45,296 nt of DNA, taken from NCBI GenBank assembly GCA_021777475.1, contig JAJYDM010000007.1, positions 1 through 45,296 of the forward strand. Direction: 5' to 3'. Made by a program: the position numbers and the translations under genes. A model generated the notes under the pieces. That model did not search any database, was not told the origin of the DNA, and saw nothing but the letters and a program-made list of their open reading frames with translations. This document shows positions 8,186 to 14,788 of this stretch, one piece after another. Each line of letters begins with the position of its first letter. Position 1 is the first letter of the stretch. Source of the stretch: Actinomycetes bacterium (lineage in GTDB: Bacteria; Actinomycetota; Acidimicrobiia; Acidimicrobiales; Acidimicrobiaceae).

Positions 8186-9733
8186 TCAGATCGTAGGAAT
8201 TCTGACGATAAACCTGGCACCTTTGGATCCATCGCGATTTCCTGTAACCTCCACCGTTCCCCCGTGCGCTTCCACGATGGCTCGCACAATTGCCAGGCCC
8301 AGACCCGAACCACCGTCGTCGCGAGATCTCGCCTCATCCAATCTTGTGAACCGTTCAAAGATCTTCTCCCTCAGCTCTTCTGGTACCCCCTTACCATCGT
8401 CGGCAACTTCGAGTTGCACCAATCCGCCTTCTTTATTGAGCGCGAACGTCACCCTGCTCTGAGCATGCCGGGCTGCGTTGTTCGACAGATTTCGAACCAC
8501 CCGCAACAGGTAGTGAGGATCTCCCGTGACTCTTCCGCCACTGACTGCCCTGGTATCCACCGTCAACTTTCCCGAAAGTCGAAGCCTTGCCGCCTCACCA
8601 AGAACTAGATCGTCCATATCAACAGGTAGCAGAGTGTGAACCAGCACCTTACCGGAATCAGACTTGGCAAGCATCAGCAGATCCTCTACAATCCGTTGCA
8701 TCCTCCTGGACTCTTCAAGTGCATCGATCGCAGTCCCCCGCCAATCGGTGGCCTCCGGATGAAGAAGGCCGACCTCAAGCTCAGTCTGAATCACAGACAG
8801 CGGACTTCGTAATTCATGAGACGCATCGGCCACAAAGCGCTTGGACCTCTCGGCGGAATTATCAAGCCTTTCGAGCATCTGATTCATTGTCACGGCAAGT
8901 TCTGAAATCTCGTCTCTAGCCGGAGGAACCGAAATTCTATTGTGAAGATTCGAACCAGTTATAAGAGCCACTTCTCTGCTGATACGCTCCACCGGTTTGA
9001 GCGCTCTTGCAGTCAGAAGTATCACCAGAAGCGCGACGACACCCAATAACAAAGGAAATGCAATCGAAATCACCCTGACGACGGTCAACGCTGATTGATC
9101 CACCGTAGCCATCGATTCCATAGCCACGATTCTGAACACTGAATCATAGGTCTTTGTTACCACCTTCTGAGGTTGGGCAACAGTAGAAGACTGAGCATTT
9201 TGCGAGTCCTGGCTGCCAGGACTGAGATTGAGCGTAAGACCGCTTGGCTCATTTGTGACCGTCAGATGTATGCCACCTGGAACGCCTACTACTGTCGTGA
9301 CCATGACCGCCTGCCGATCAGACTCGTCCGGGTCACCAATGAGCATGCCTTTTGGGACAGCACGGTAGGAAACTTCCGTTTGTGGACTGTTGAACGAAGG
9401 CAGGGCTGAGGACTGCCCGTAAACGTTGGACGTCGATGCAATGACATTGTTCCGGGAATCAAGCACCTGAACAGCTATCTCGCTCCTAGGGAGAGGAAGC
9501 GGATTGGATATGGAACCTGAACTCACGAGCGAGGCGACCGCCGCCTCTTGAGTCCTGGTCTGGTTGATCACGGAACTTTGAAGCTGAGACCTTAGCGTCG
9601 TCAGCAATACCCTCGATGCGCCAAAGAGCGCAATCCCCACCACCAGAACAGATACGAGCGCAATCTTGAATCTAACGGAATAGAGCCACCGGTGGAACCA
9701 GGAGTAACTCCTTTGTCCATCTTGCGAAGCCAC
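8186..9733 (-). CDS. Two-component sensor histidine kinase
   Basis: A 515-residue membrane kinase. TM1 is about 22-40, then a roughly 175-residue extracytoplasmic sensor rich in Ser/Gln with no recognised fold, TM2 about 219-243, HAMP to ~290, H-box FVADASHELRSPLS with phosphoacceptor H306, N-box RVVRNLSNNAARHA, and ATP-lid motifs DDGKG and GSGLGLAI. The order and short HisKA domain resemble actinobacterial CutS/TcrY-type kinases. The GTG start lies 4 bp after the response regulator stop, so the two are coupled. It presumably phosphorylates that regulator; the signal is unknown. Confidence 0.92.
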   Translation of the reverse strand: MASQDGQRSYSWFHRWLYSVRFKIALVSVLVVGIALFGASRVLLTTLRSQLQSSVINQTRTQEAAVASLVSSGSISNPLPLPRSEIAVQVLDSRNNVIASTSNVYGQSSALPSFNSPQTEVSYRAVPKGMLIGDPDESDRQAVMVTTVVGVPGGIHLTVTNEPSGLTLNLSPGSQDSQNAQSSTVAQPQKVVTKTYDSVFRIVAMESMATVDQSALTVVRVISIAFPLLLGVVALLVILLTARALKPVERISREVALITGSNLHNRISVPPARDEISELAVTMNQMLERLDNSAERSKRFVADASHELRSPLSVIQTELEVGLLHPEATDWRGTAIDALEESRRMQRIVEDLLMLAKSDSGKVLVHTLLPVDMDDLVLGEAARLRLSGKLTVDTRAVSGGRVTGDPHYLLRVVRNLSNNAARHAQSRVTFALNKEGGLVQLEVADDGKGVPEELREKIFERFTRLDEARSRDDGGSGLGLAIVRAIVEAHGGTVEVTGNRDGSKGARFIVRIPTI

Positions 9734-9737
9734 TTAG

Positions 9738-10415
9738 CTAGCCACCATTTTCCTCTAAGAGGTACCCCACTCCGCGTATAGTTCTGATTGCTCTCTTGTC
9801 GTACGGAGTGTCGATCTTCTTGCGCAAGTAGCCGATGTATACCTCAACGATATTCGAATCGCCTTCGAAGTCATAGTCCCAAACATGCTCAAGAATAACC
9901 TTCTTGGTGAGCACTTCGCCTTTCCTGCGCAAAAGAAGCTCAAGAAGGGAAAACTCTCTGGAAGTCAGAACGATGTCAACGTCCCCCCTGGTGACCGAGT
10001 GACTGGCCGGGTCAAGATGAAGGTTGCCGGCAGAGAGTACCACTGGCCGCTCGGATACTCCCCGCCTCAGTAGAGCACGCATCCTTGCCAACAAAACAGT
10101 GAAGGAGAACGGCTTTGATAGGAAGTCGTCAGCGCCAGTATCCAGCGATTCAGCCTCATCCAACTCACCATCCTTGGCCGTCAGCATGAGTATTGGAGTC
10201 CAGACTTCCCTCTCCCTGAGAGTTCCGCAAATCTTGAACCCGTTCATTCCCGGAAGCATTATATCCAATAGAATCAGGTCATAGGGGTTTTCTGTGGCCA
10301 TCCATAGACCCTCGGTCCCGTTTTGAATGACGTCAACGGCAAAACCCTCGGCCTCCAGCCCCCTTTTCAGCGCTTCGCCCAAACGCACTTCATCTTCGAT
10401 TACCAGGACCCTCAT
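9738..10415 (-). CDS. OmpR-family response regulator
   Basis: A 225-residue DNA-binding response regulator starting at the ATG of MRVLVIEDE (10415), which has GTGAGG about seven bases upstream; a longer TTG-started frame to 10448 is less likely. Receiver domain: acidic pair E7/D8, phosphoacceptor about D51 in LLDIMLPG, and a conserved Lys in SKPF. C-terminal winged helix: LTSREFSLLELLL, HVWDYDFEGDSNIVEVYI and TIRGVGYLL. First gene of the regulator-kinase-glycosidase group. Its 5' region is an unusually long 490-bp stretch without genes. Confidence 0.93.
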   Translation of the reverse strand: MRVLVIEDEVRLGEALKRGLEAEGFAVDVIQNGTEGLWMATENPYDLILLDIMLPGMNGFKICGTLREREVWTPILMLTAKDGELDEAESLDTGADDFLSKPFSFTVLLARMRALLRRGVSERPVVLSAGNLHLDPASHSVTRGDVDIVLTSREFSLLELLLRRKGEVLTKKVILEHVWDYDFEGDSNIVEVYIGYLRKKIDTPYDKRAIRTIRGVGYLLEENGG

Positions 10416-10854
10416 CCGTTGCCTCACTAAAAACTCTAGAGTACCCAACTGCCACTCTAGCCTTGGCCTTTCTAAAATGAGTTATCAAGACGTTGTTCTT
10501 GCTTATTGTCCCTATACCATAAGCCGCCACTAATTAGTAATGCCTAAGAAAGATCATCGCAAAGACTTCTGCATTTTCACTTAAACCGACATGACCTTTG
10601 CACAGAAACCCGAGCCTCGGCCAAAGAAAGCAAAAAGGGGGAACCGGCAAGTTGACAAGAAACTGCAGTCATAGGGTTCAGAATTTTCCGGTAAAACGCG
10701 AATACCATAATCCGGGGTTAAAGAATGATACTGAGCCGAGCAGCGCCCGACCCAGTATCACAATATCGTCGCGAGTGCGACGCCCCCTCCGCAAGAACCT
10801 CTGGCCAGTGGCACTCCCCAGGGCCACTTACCTACTTTCAACACTATACACTGC

Positions 10855-10872
10855 TTGTGAAAAATTTCACAA
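10855..10872. promoter_or_regulatory. CRP/FNR-type palindrome 1
   Basis: TTGTGAAAAATTTCACAA has perfect TTGTGA/TCACAA half-sites with a 6-bp centre, which is the classic CRP-family geometry TGTGA-N6-TCACA. It overlaps the -35 region of a possible minus-strand promoter. Regulator binding is inferred from the consensus. Confidence 0.6.
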
Positions 10873-10887
10873 TCGTTGAGCAGAATT

Positions 10888-10905
10888 TTGTGAAAACCGT
10901 CACAA
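10888..10905. promoter_or_regulatory. CRP/FNR-type palindrome 2
   Basis: TTGTGAAAACCGTCACAA has the same perfect half-sites and 6-bp centre as the first site, with centres 33 bp apart (about three helical turns). It ends 1 bp before the sufC2 stop codon. Relative to a minus-strand start near 10836 its centre is about -60, a usual class I activator position. Confidence 0.6.
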
Positions 10906-10906
10906 T

Positions 10907-11695
10907 TTATCTTGGAAGTCCAAAAATGTCGGCCCCAATGGCTTCTTTGAGGTCCTCGGTAATACCGTATTCGGCATATCCAGTCTTTTCCAATTGTTCG
11001 GCAAGTTCCGAGCCGCCGGTAGCAACGATCTCGCCACGTACCAATACGTGCACACGATCGGGACGAAGCTCCTTCAATAACCTGGAATAGTGGGTGATTG
11101 CCAGCACACCCAGTTGATCGTCATTGGTCGCCCTCTCCACTCTTTTTGAAACGTCGCGAAGTGCATCGATGTCCAGTCCAGAATCAATCTCGTCAAGAAC
11201 TGCAAATTTTGGCCTGAGCACTGCTAGCTGCACCATCTCGTTCCGCTTCTTCTCTCCGCCGGAGAAATCAACATTTAACGATCTTCCCAATAAAGCAAGT
11301 GGAAACCCGAGCTCATTTGCCTCCCGCAGGACGTTCTCATGGAGACCGGACGCATCTTTGGCACCGGTTTCAAATGCGGCATTCAAAGCATCTTCAAGAG
11401 AGACTCCTGGAACTTCTATGGGATACTGGGAAACAAGGAACAGTCCCGCCTGGGCTCTCTTCCATGCCGGCAAAGCAAGAATATCTTCGCCGTCTAAATG
11501 AACCGATCCACCTGTCACCTGATAGCCAGGCTTTCCCATCAGAACATGAGAAAGGGTCGATTTACCTGAGCCATTCGGACCCATTATGGCATGAACTTCT
11601 CCGCTCTTGATCTCCAGATCTATTCCACGGAGAATTTCTTTTGGACCAACATTTGCCTGCAGATTCTCTATCCTGAGTACATGCTGTAAAGTCAA
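10907..11695 (-). CDS. sufC: Fe-S cluster assembly ATPase SufC (copy 2)
   Basis: A second SufC-type ABC ATPase, 262 residues, with Walker A GPNGSGKST (39-47), Q-loop in VSQYP (~90), signature FSGGEKKR (144-151), Walker B FAVLDE with SGLDIDAL (164-179) and H202. It differs clearly from copy 1 between the Q-loop and the signature, and has a longer C-terminus. The TTG start overlaps the Rieske stop (TTGA), so translation is coupled. Third gene of sufD-Rieske-sufC2; the natural inference is that it is the ATPase partner of this SufD. Whether it replaces, competes or pairs with copy 1 in SufBC2D is open. Confidence 0.94.
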   Translation of the reverse strand: MTLQHVLRIENLQANVGPKEILRGIDLEIKSGEVHAIMGPNGSGKSTLSHVLMGKPGYQVTGGSVHLDGEDILALPAWKRAQAGLFLVSQYPIEVPGVSLEDALNAAFETGAKDASGLHENVLREANELGFPLALLGRSLNVDFSGGEKKRNEMVQLAVLRPKFAVLDEIDSGLDIDALRDVSKRVERATNDDQLGVLAITHYSRLLKELRPDRVHVLVRGEIVATGGSELAEQLEKTGYAEYGITEDLKEAIGADIFGLPR

Positions 11696-12009
11696 CTTAT
11701 CACCACCAAAACTCTGTCCCCCTCGAGGACCACGTCATAAACAGGCACTGGTTTGGTTGCCGGCAGACACGTCGGCTTGCCTGTCTCAAGTGAAAACGTT
11801 GACCCGTGTTTCCAACACTCAAGCTCTTTTTCTTCCACAAGCAGCTCACCTTCCGAAAGTGAATAGTTGGCATGGCTGCAGCGGTCGCCAATTGCGTAGA
11901 AGGTATCCTCTATTCGAACGAGTGCTATCGCAAGACCATCGGTATCAAACCTCCGTGCCGTGCCACTTGGCATATCGTCTTTGCCGCATAGATCGATCTT
12001 TCTGCTCAT
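11692..12009 (-). CDS. Rieske [2Fe-2S] ferredoxin in suf operon
   Basis: A 105-residue soluble Rieske protein of the bphF/NirD-like type. The cluster ligands are visible as CSH (Cys-x-His) and CWKH (Cys-x-x-His), about 17 residues apart. Such a protein is regularly encoded within actinobacterial suf operons, where an electron-transfer role in cluster assembly is proposed but not proven. I place the start at the ATG at 12009, which overlaps the sufD stop as ATGA; a longer frame to 12027 lies inside sufD. It overlaps sufC2 by 4 bp at its 3' end. Confidence 0.9.
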   Translation of the reverse strand: MSRKIDLCGKDDMPSGTARRFDTDGLAIALVRIEDTFYAIGDRCSHANYSLSEGELLVEEKELECWKHGSTFSLETGKPTCLPATKPVPVYDVVLEGDRVLVVIS

Positions 12010-13259
12010 TGCTGCAAATCCTCCCACTTCCTTGCCGCCAAAACCATGAGTGCACCCTTTACTCCAGGGATCTCTATCCTTTCGGCCATTTCGGCAAAAA
12101 ACCCTCCGACGATCAGCCTCTGCACCAGGTCGGGCTTGATCCCACGGCTCTCAAGGTAATATTGCTGATCCTCGTCGATCGGCCCAACTGAAGAAGCGTG
12201 GCTGCACCGTACATCATTCTCTTGTATATCAAGATTCGGAACTGAATCTGCCCGGGCTCCTTCGGAAAGAACGAGATTCTTATTCGTTTGAAAGGCGTCA
12301 GTAGAACTTGCGCCTTTGTCCACTTTGATCAATCCCGAATAGACCAGGTGCGAATCGTTTGCCGCCGCGCCTTTGAAGTAGAGTTCACTTCTGCCGTTCC
12401 TGGCGCTGTGCTCTTGAAGAGTCCTGAAGTCAAGGACCTGGTCTCTGCTGCCGAAGTAGGCGGCATTGAGACTCGAATCGGCACCTGCCCCAGCGATCGT
12501 CGAAGTTGTGAACAGCCGGGCATAGTCACCTCCCGCGACTATGGACATCGATCGCAACCTGGCATTGGCCATTAGCCGTGACGCCTGATGGCCAACCATA
12601 GTGCATTTTGGGCCAAGGTCTTGCAATAGCAGATACGAAAGACTCGACCCCTCCTCCTGGAAGATCTTCGTCATGGGCACCGCCAACAACTCTGACTCCG
12701 TCGGAGACAGCAACACCTCAATCACCTGAGCCCTAGCACCGGACTCCAACTTGATGCAGAAATTTGGGAAAACTGCAGTCGCCTTGTCGGCATCAAGATA
12801 TCTGAGGACAATCACTGGCCTGGCGGAATCGTACTTTGAAGAAATTGAGAGTGAAATCGGATGTGACAAAAGAGCGTTCAGATGCGAAAACAGATCTGCA
12901 CCCGAAAAGTCATACGCTATATCTTCTGGATCCAACAACCTCAGCGAAATTTCAGCGGGTGGCTCGAATCCAGGATCAATGATGCCGTTGTAAGTCTTGA
13001 TAACCAAAGGCTCAATACTGGCCTCCAAGACTGAGCCAGCCATAACCGAATCGGATTCCCTGACTCTTGATTGATCGAAATCTATCGAATACTTGGCGAG
13101 ATCGAGATCATCAATGCTGGAATAGCGCCACTCCTCAATTTCGGAGGTTGGCATCTCCAGCGAATCGACTGTCGCTCTGATCTCGCTGATACGTGGGGAC
13201 CCGCCATGTCTGGCTACAGCACCTTCAAGGCCTTTGGTCCATGCGCTCGAGAGTTGAAT
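12006..13259 (-). CDS. sufD: Fe-S cluster assembly protein SufD, probable ATT start
   Basis: SufD is the scaffold partner of SufB in the SufBC2D complex. Family features include EEWRY near the N-terminus, a beta-helix core, and the C-terminal EGARADSVPNLDIQENDVRCSHASSVGPIDEDQ region followed by YLESRGI. The first ATG (13154) would remove a typical N-terminal helix. The frame stays open upstream to a stop at 13269-13271 and contains no ATG or GTG there, but a perfect AAGGAG (13265-13270) sits five bases before an ATT codon (13257-13259), giving 417 residues. First gene of sufD-Rieske-sufC2, with 4-bp overlaps throughout. sufB is not adjacent. Confidence 0.9.
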   Translation of the reverse strand: MQLSSAWTKGLEGAVARHGGSPRISEIRATVDSLEMPTSEIEEWRYSSIDDLDLAKYSIDFDQSRVRESDSVMAGSVLEASIEPLVIKTYNGIIDPGFEPPAEISLRLLDPEDIAYDFSGADLFSHLNALLSHPISLSISSKYDSARPVIVLRYLDADKATAVFPNFCIKLESGARAQVIEVLLSPTESELLAVPMTKIFQEEGSSLSYLLLQDLGPKCTMVGHQASRLMANARLRSMSIVAGGDYARLFTTSTIAGAGADSSLNAAYFGSRDQVLDFRTLQEHSARNGRSELYFKGAAANDSHLVYSGLIKVDKGASSTDAFQTNKNLVLSEGARADSVPNLDIQENDVRCSHASSVGPIDEDQQYYLESRGIKPDLVQRLIVGGFFAEMAERIEIPGVKGALMVLAARKWEDLQQ

Positions 13260-13290
13260 TTTTACTCCTTAAGTGTCGCAAAGCATCAAA

Positions 13291-13310
13291 ACGGTTTACA
13301 GGTTTACCGT
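13291..13310 (-). promoter_or_regulatory. Direct repeat in the sufD promoter region
   Basis: On the plus strand GGTTTAC occurs twice with one base between (13293-13299, 13301-13307), flanked by ACGG/CCGT-type symmetry. It lies 32-52 bp before the ATT start of sufD on its coding strand, where an operator or promoter would be expected. It is unlike the palindrome upstream of sufC1 and sufB. Confidence 0.3.
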
Positions 13311-13337
13311 TAGATTCTACTACCGCATGCTTAATTT

Positions 13338-13355
13338 CTAACAACCAGATGTTAG
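13338..13355. promoter_or_regulatory. Inverted repeat upstream of the crotonase gene
   Basis: CTAACA-ACCAGA-TGTTAG is a perfect 6+6 inverted repeat with a 6-bp centre in the sufD/crotonase divergent region, about 93 bp before the crotonase start. The size suits a TetR- or GntR-family fatty-acid regulator, but no regulator gene is nearby. Confidence 0.35.
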
Positions 13356-13439
13356 TAAATAGCTTCAACAGCCAACAAAGAAGATCGGAAATTGGCAAAT
13401 TGCTTAATAGCAGTCTAACGAAGCGCTATAGTCGCTGAT

Positions 13440-14252
13440 GTGGAGCCGACTGTAACACCGGTGATGTACACAGAAGTCAGGGGTCATACCGGCTACCTCT
13501 GGCTCGACCGGGCCGAGAGATCAAACGCCATGGGAACTGAGTTTTTTGAGCAGTTGCCGGAGACGGTCTCAGAGCTTGACAGCAATCCCGATGTGAGAGT
13601 CATTGTCATCGGCTCTACATCCAGACACTTTTCAACTGGCCTTGACCTGACCGAGATGCAACGGCTTCTCATGGGTACACCTGACGGTGGTCGCACAATG
13701 GACCTTGGCACGATCAAGGATCTCCAAGACAGCATCGGTTCGTTGGCTGCCTGTAAAAAACCCGTCATTGCCGCAGTGAGCGGCTACTGCATCGGTGGAG
13801 GTGTCGACCTCATAGCTTGCGCGGACGTGCGTCTGTGTTCAGCTGATGCGACATTTTCTGTGCGTGAGACGAGACTTGCAATGATCGCCGACCTTGGGTC
13901 GTTGCAGCGGCTTCCCGCCATCATGGCACGAGGCCACCTCTGCGAAATTGCTCTCACCGGAAAGGACGTTTCTGCAACTGCGGCGCATGAAATTGGCCTC
14001 GTCAATCATGTCTACCGCGACAAGGTTGACCTGTTTAATAATGCTGCGGCACTCGCGAGCGAGATCGGCGCAAACTCACCTGCGGCAACCCAGGGCGTGA
14101 AAGAGTCTCTGAAAAACCATTATGACAAAGAGATCGCCGAAGAACTGGATTTCGTTGCCGGGCTAAACCTGCTCCAGCTCAGATCTCCTGATCTCATCGA
14201 AGCAGTTAAGGCACACCTTGAGAAGCGCAAACCGCACTTCGGTGATGACTAG
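13440..14252 (+). CDS. Crotonase family protein, probable dienoyl-CoA isomerase
   Basis: A 270-residue enoyl-CoA hydratase/isomerase superfamily protein. The oxyanion-hole regions are HFSTGLDL and GYCIGGG. Three acidic residues match the delta(3,5)-delta(2,4)-dienoyl-CoA isomerase set: Asp in GGGVDLI, Glu in FSVRETR and Asp in IADLGSLQR. Isomerisation of a dienoyl-CoA in unsaturated fatty-acid oxidation is therefore the best guess, with plain hydratase as the alternative. The GTG start at 13440 is exactly seven bases after TATAGT, which suggests a leaderless transcript; ATG at 13464 is an alternative. It overlaps the convergent Cys-rich gene by 4 bp. Confidence 0.85.
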   Translation: MEPTVTPVMYTEVRGHTGYLWLDRAERSNAMGTEFFEQLPETVSELDSNPDVRVIVIGSTSRHFSTGLDLTEMQRLLMGTPDGGRTMDLGTIKDLQDSIGSLAACKKPVIAAVSGYCIGGGVDLIACADVRLCSADATFSVRETRLAMIADLGSLQRLPAIMARGHLCEIALTGKDVSATAAHEIGLVNHVYRDKVDLFNNAAALASEIGANSPAATQGVKESLKNHYDKEIAEELDFVAGLNLLQLRSPDLIEAVKAHLEKRKPHFGDD

Positions 14253-14590
14253 GCCTTCTTTCGCCTGAAGAATAGGCCCTTCTTTGACTTCTTCTCTTCT
14301 TTAAGTACGTCATCTAGAACCTCAGGCAGGACTGAATCCACTACAGCTTCTGCATCGCGCAACATCGCAGATATTTCCTGTGGATCGCCATCAGGCTCTT
14401 CCTCTGTCTTCGGGGGTATCAGAGATCCGTGCACCCAGGCGACATCGGCAAGTCTTCGCTCGTATCTGGCACAGTCGCTGGGACAGCGCCACGGAGCTTC
14501 AGGAGCAAGATCTAAAACACAAAACCGCGCAACTTCCCCGGAAGGGTATGTCCTACTCTGAAAATGCTTACATTCTTCCCGCATCGCCAT
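14249..14590 (-). CDS. Small Cys-rich conserved-type protein, function unknown
   Basis: A protein of about 113 residues from the ATG at 14590 (ATG at 14584 and TTG at 14599 are alternatives; GGTTGGGA precedes 14590). The N-terminal half has CKHF, then FCVLDLAPEAPWRCPSDCARYERR: four cysteines plus one His, a spacing that could bind zinc or an Fe-S cluster. The C-terminal half is acidic and ends in a highly basic tail. I do not recognise a named family. Convergent with the crotonase gene and divergent from htrA. Confidence 0.65.
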   Translation of the reverse strand: MAMREECKHFQSRTYPSGEVARFCVLDLAPEAPWRCPSDCARYERRLADVAWVHGSLIPPKTEEEPDGDPQEISAMLRDAEAVVDSVLPEVLDDVLKEEKKSKKGLFFRRKKA

Positions 14591-14788
14591 TGATCCCAAC
14601 CTATTCGATCCCTGAATGTTTCAAGTTCATTCATATTGCCATGCTGACGGAATATATCTAACGCCAAGCGCCTTAAGTAATTAAACGTTTTAAACGATAC
14701 TCAGACCTTCCCCAGAATTCTCAAAGCTTTACAGTGCAGAATGTATCTAAAGCAACAGACAAGAACGTTTCAACAACAGGTGGTAAAA

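Larger units (their letters stand above)
10416..10906. other. Long gene-poor region with hairpins and CRP-type sites
   Basis: About 490 bp between the response regulator start and the sufC2 stop. It contains two TTGTGA-N6-TCACAA palindromes (10855-10872, 10888-10905). On the minus strand there is a promoter-like pair TTGTGA-18 bp-TATAGT, with TATAGT at 10843-10848. Two hairpins follow: AGTGGC/GCCACT (10807-10828) and CGTCGC/GCGACG (10767-10782). A 49-codon GTG frame (10678-10827, minus) is open but has no known family. A small RNA, a long 5' leader of the regulator, or a small gene are all possible. Confidence 0.45.

Noticed and set aside
10725-11090. Plus-strand frame of 121 codons
   Set aside because: It runs through the CRP-type palindromes and into the sufC2 gene on the other strand; no ribosome site or domain.
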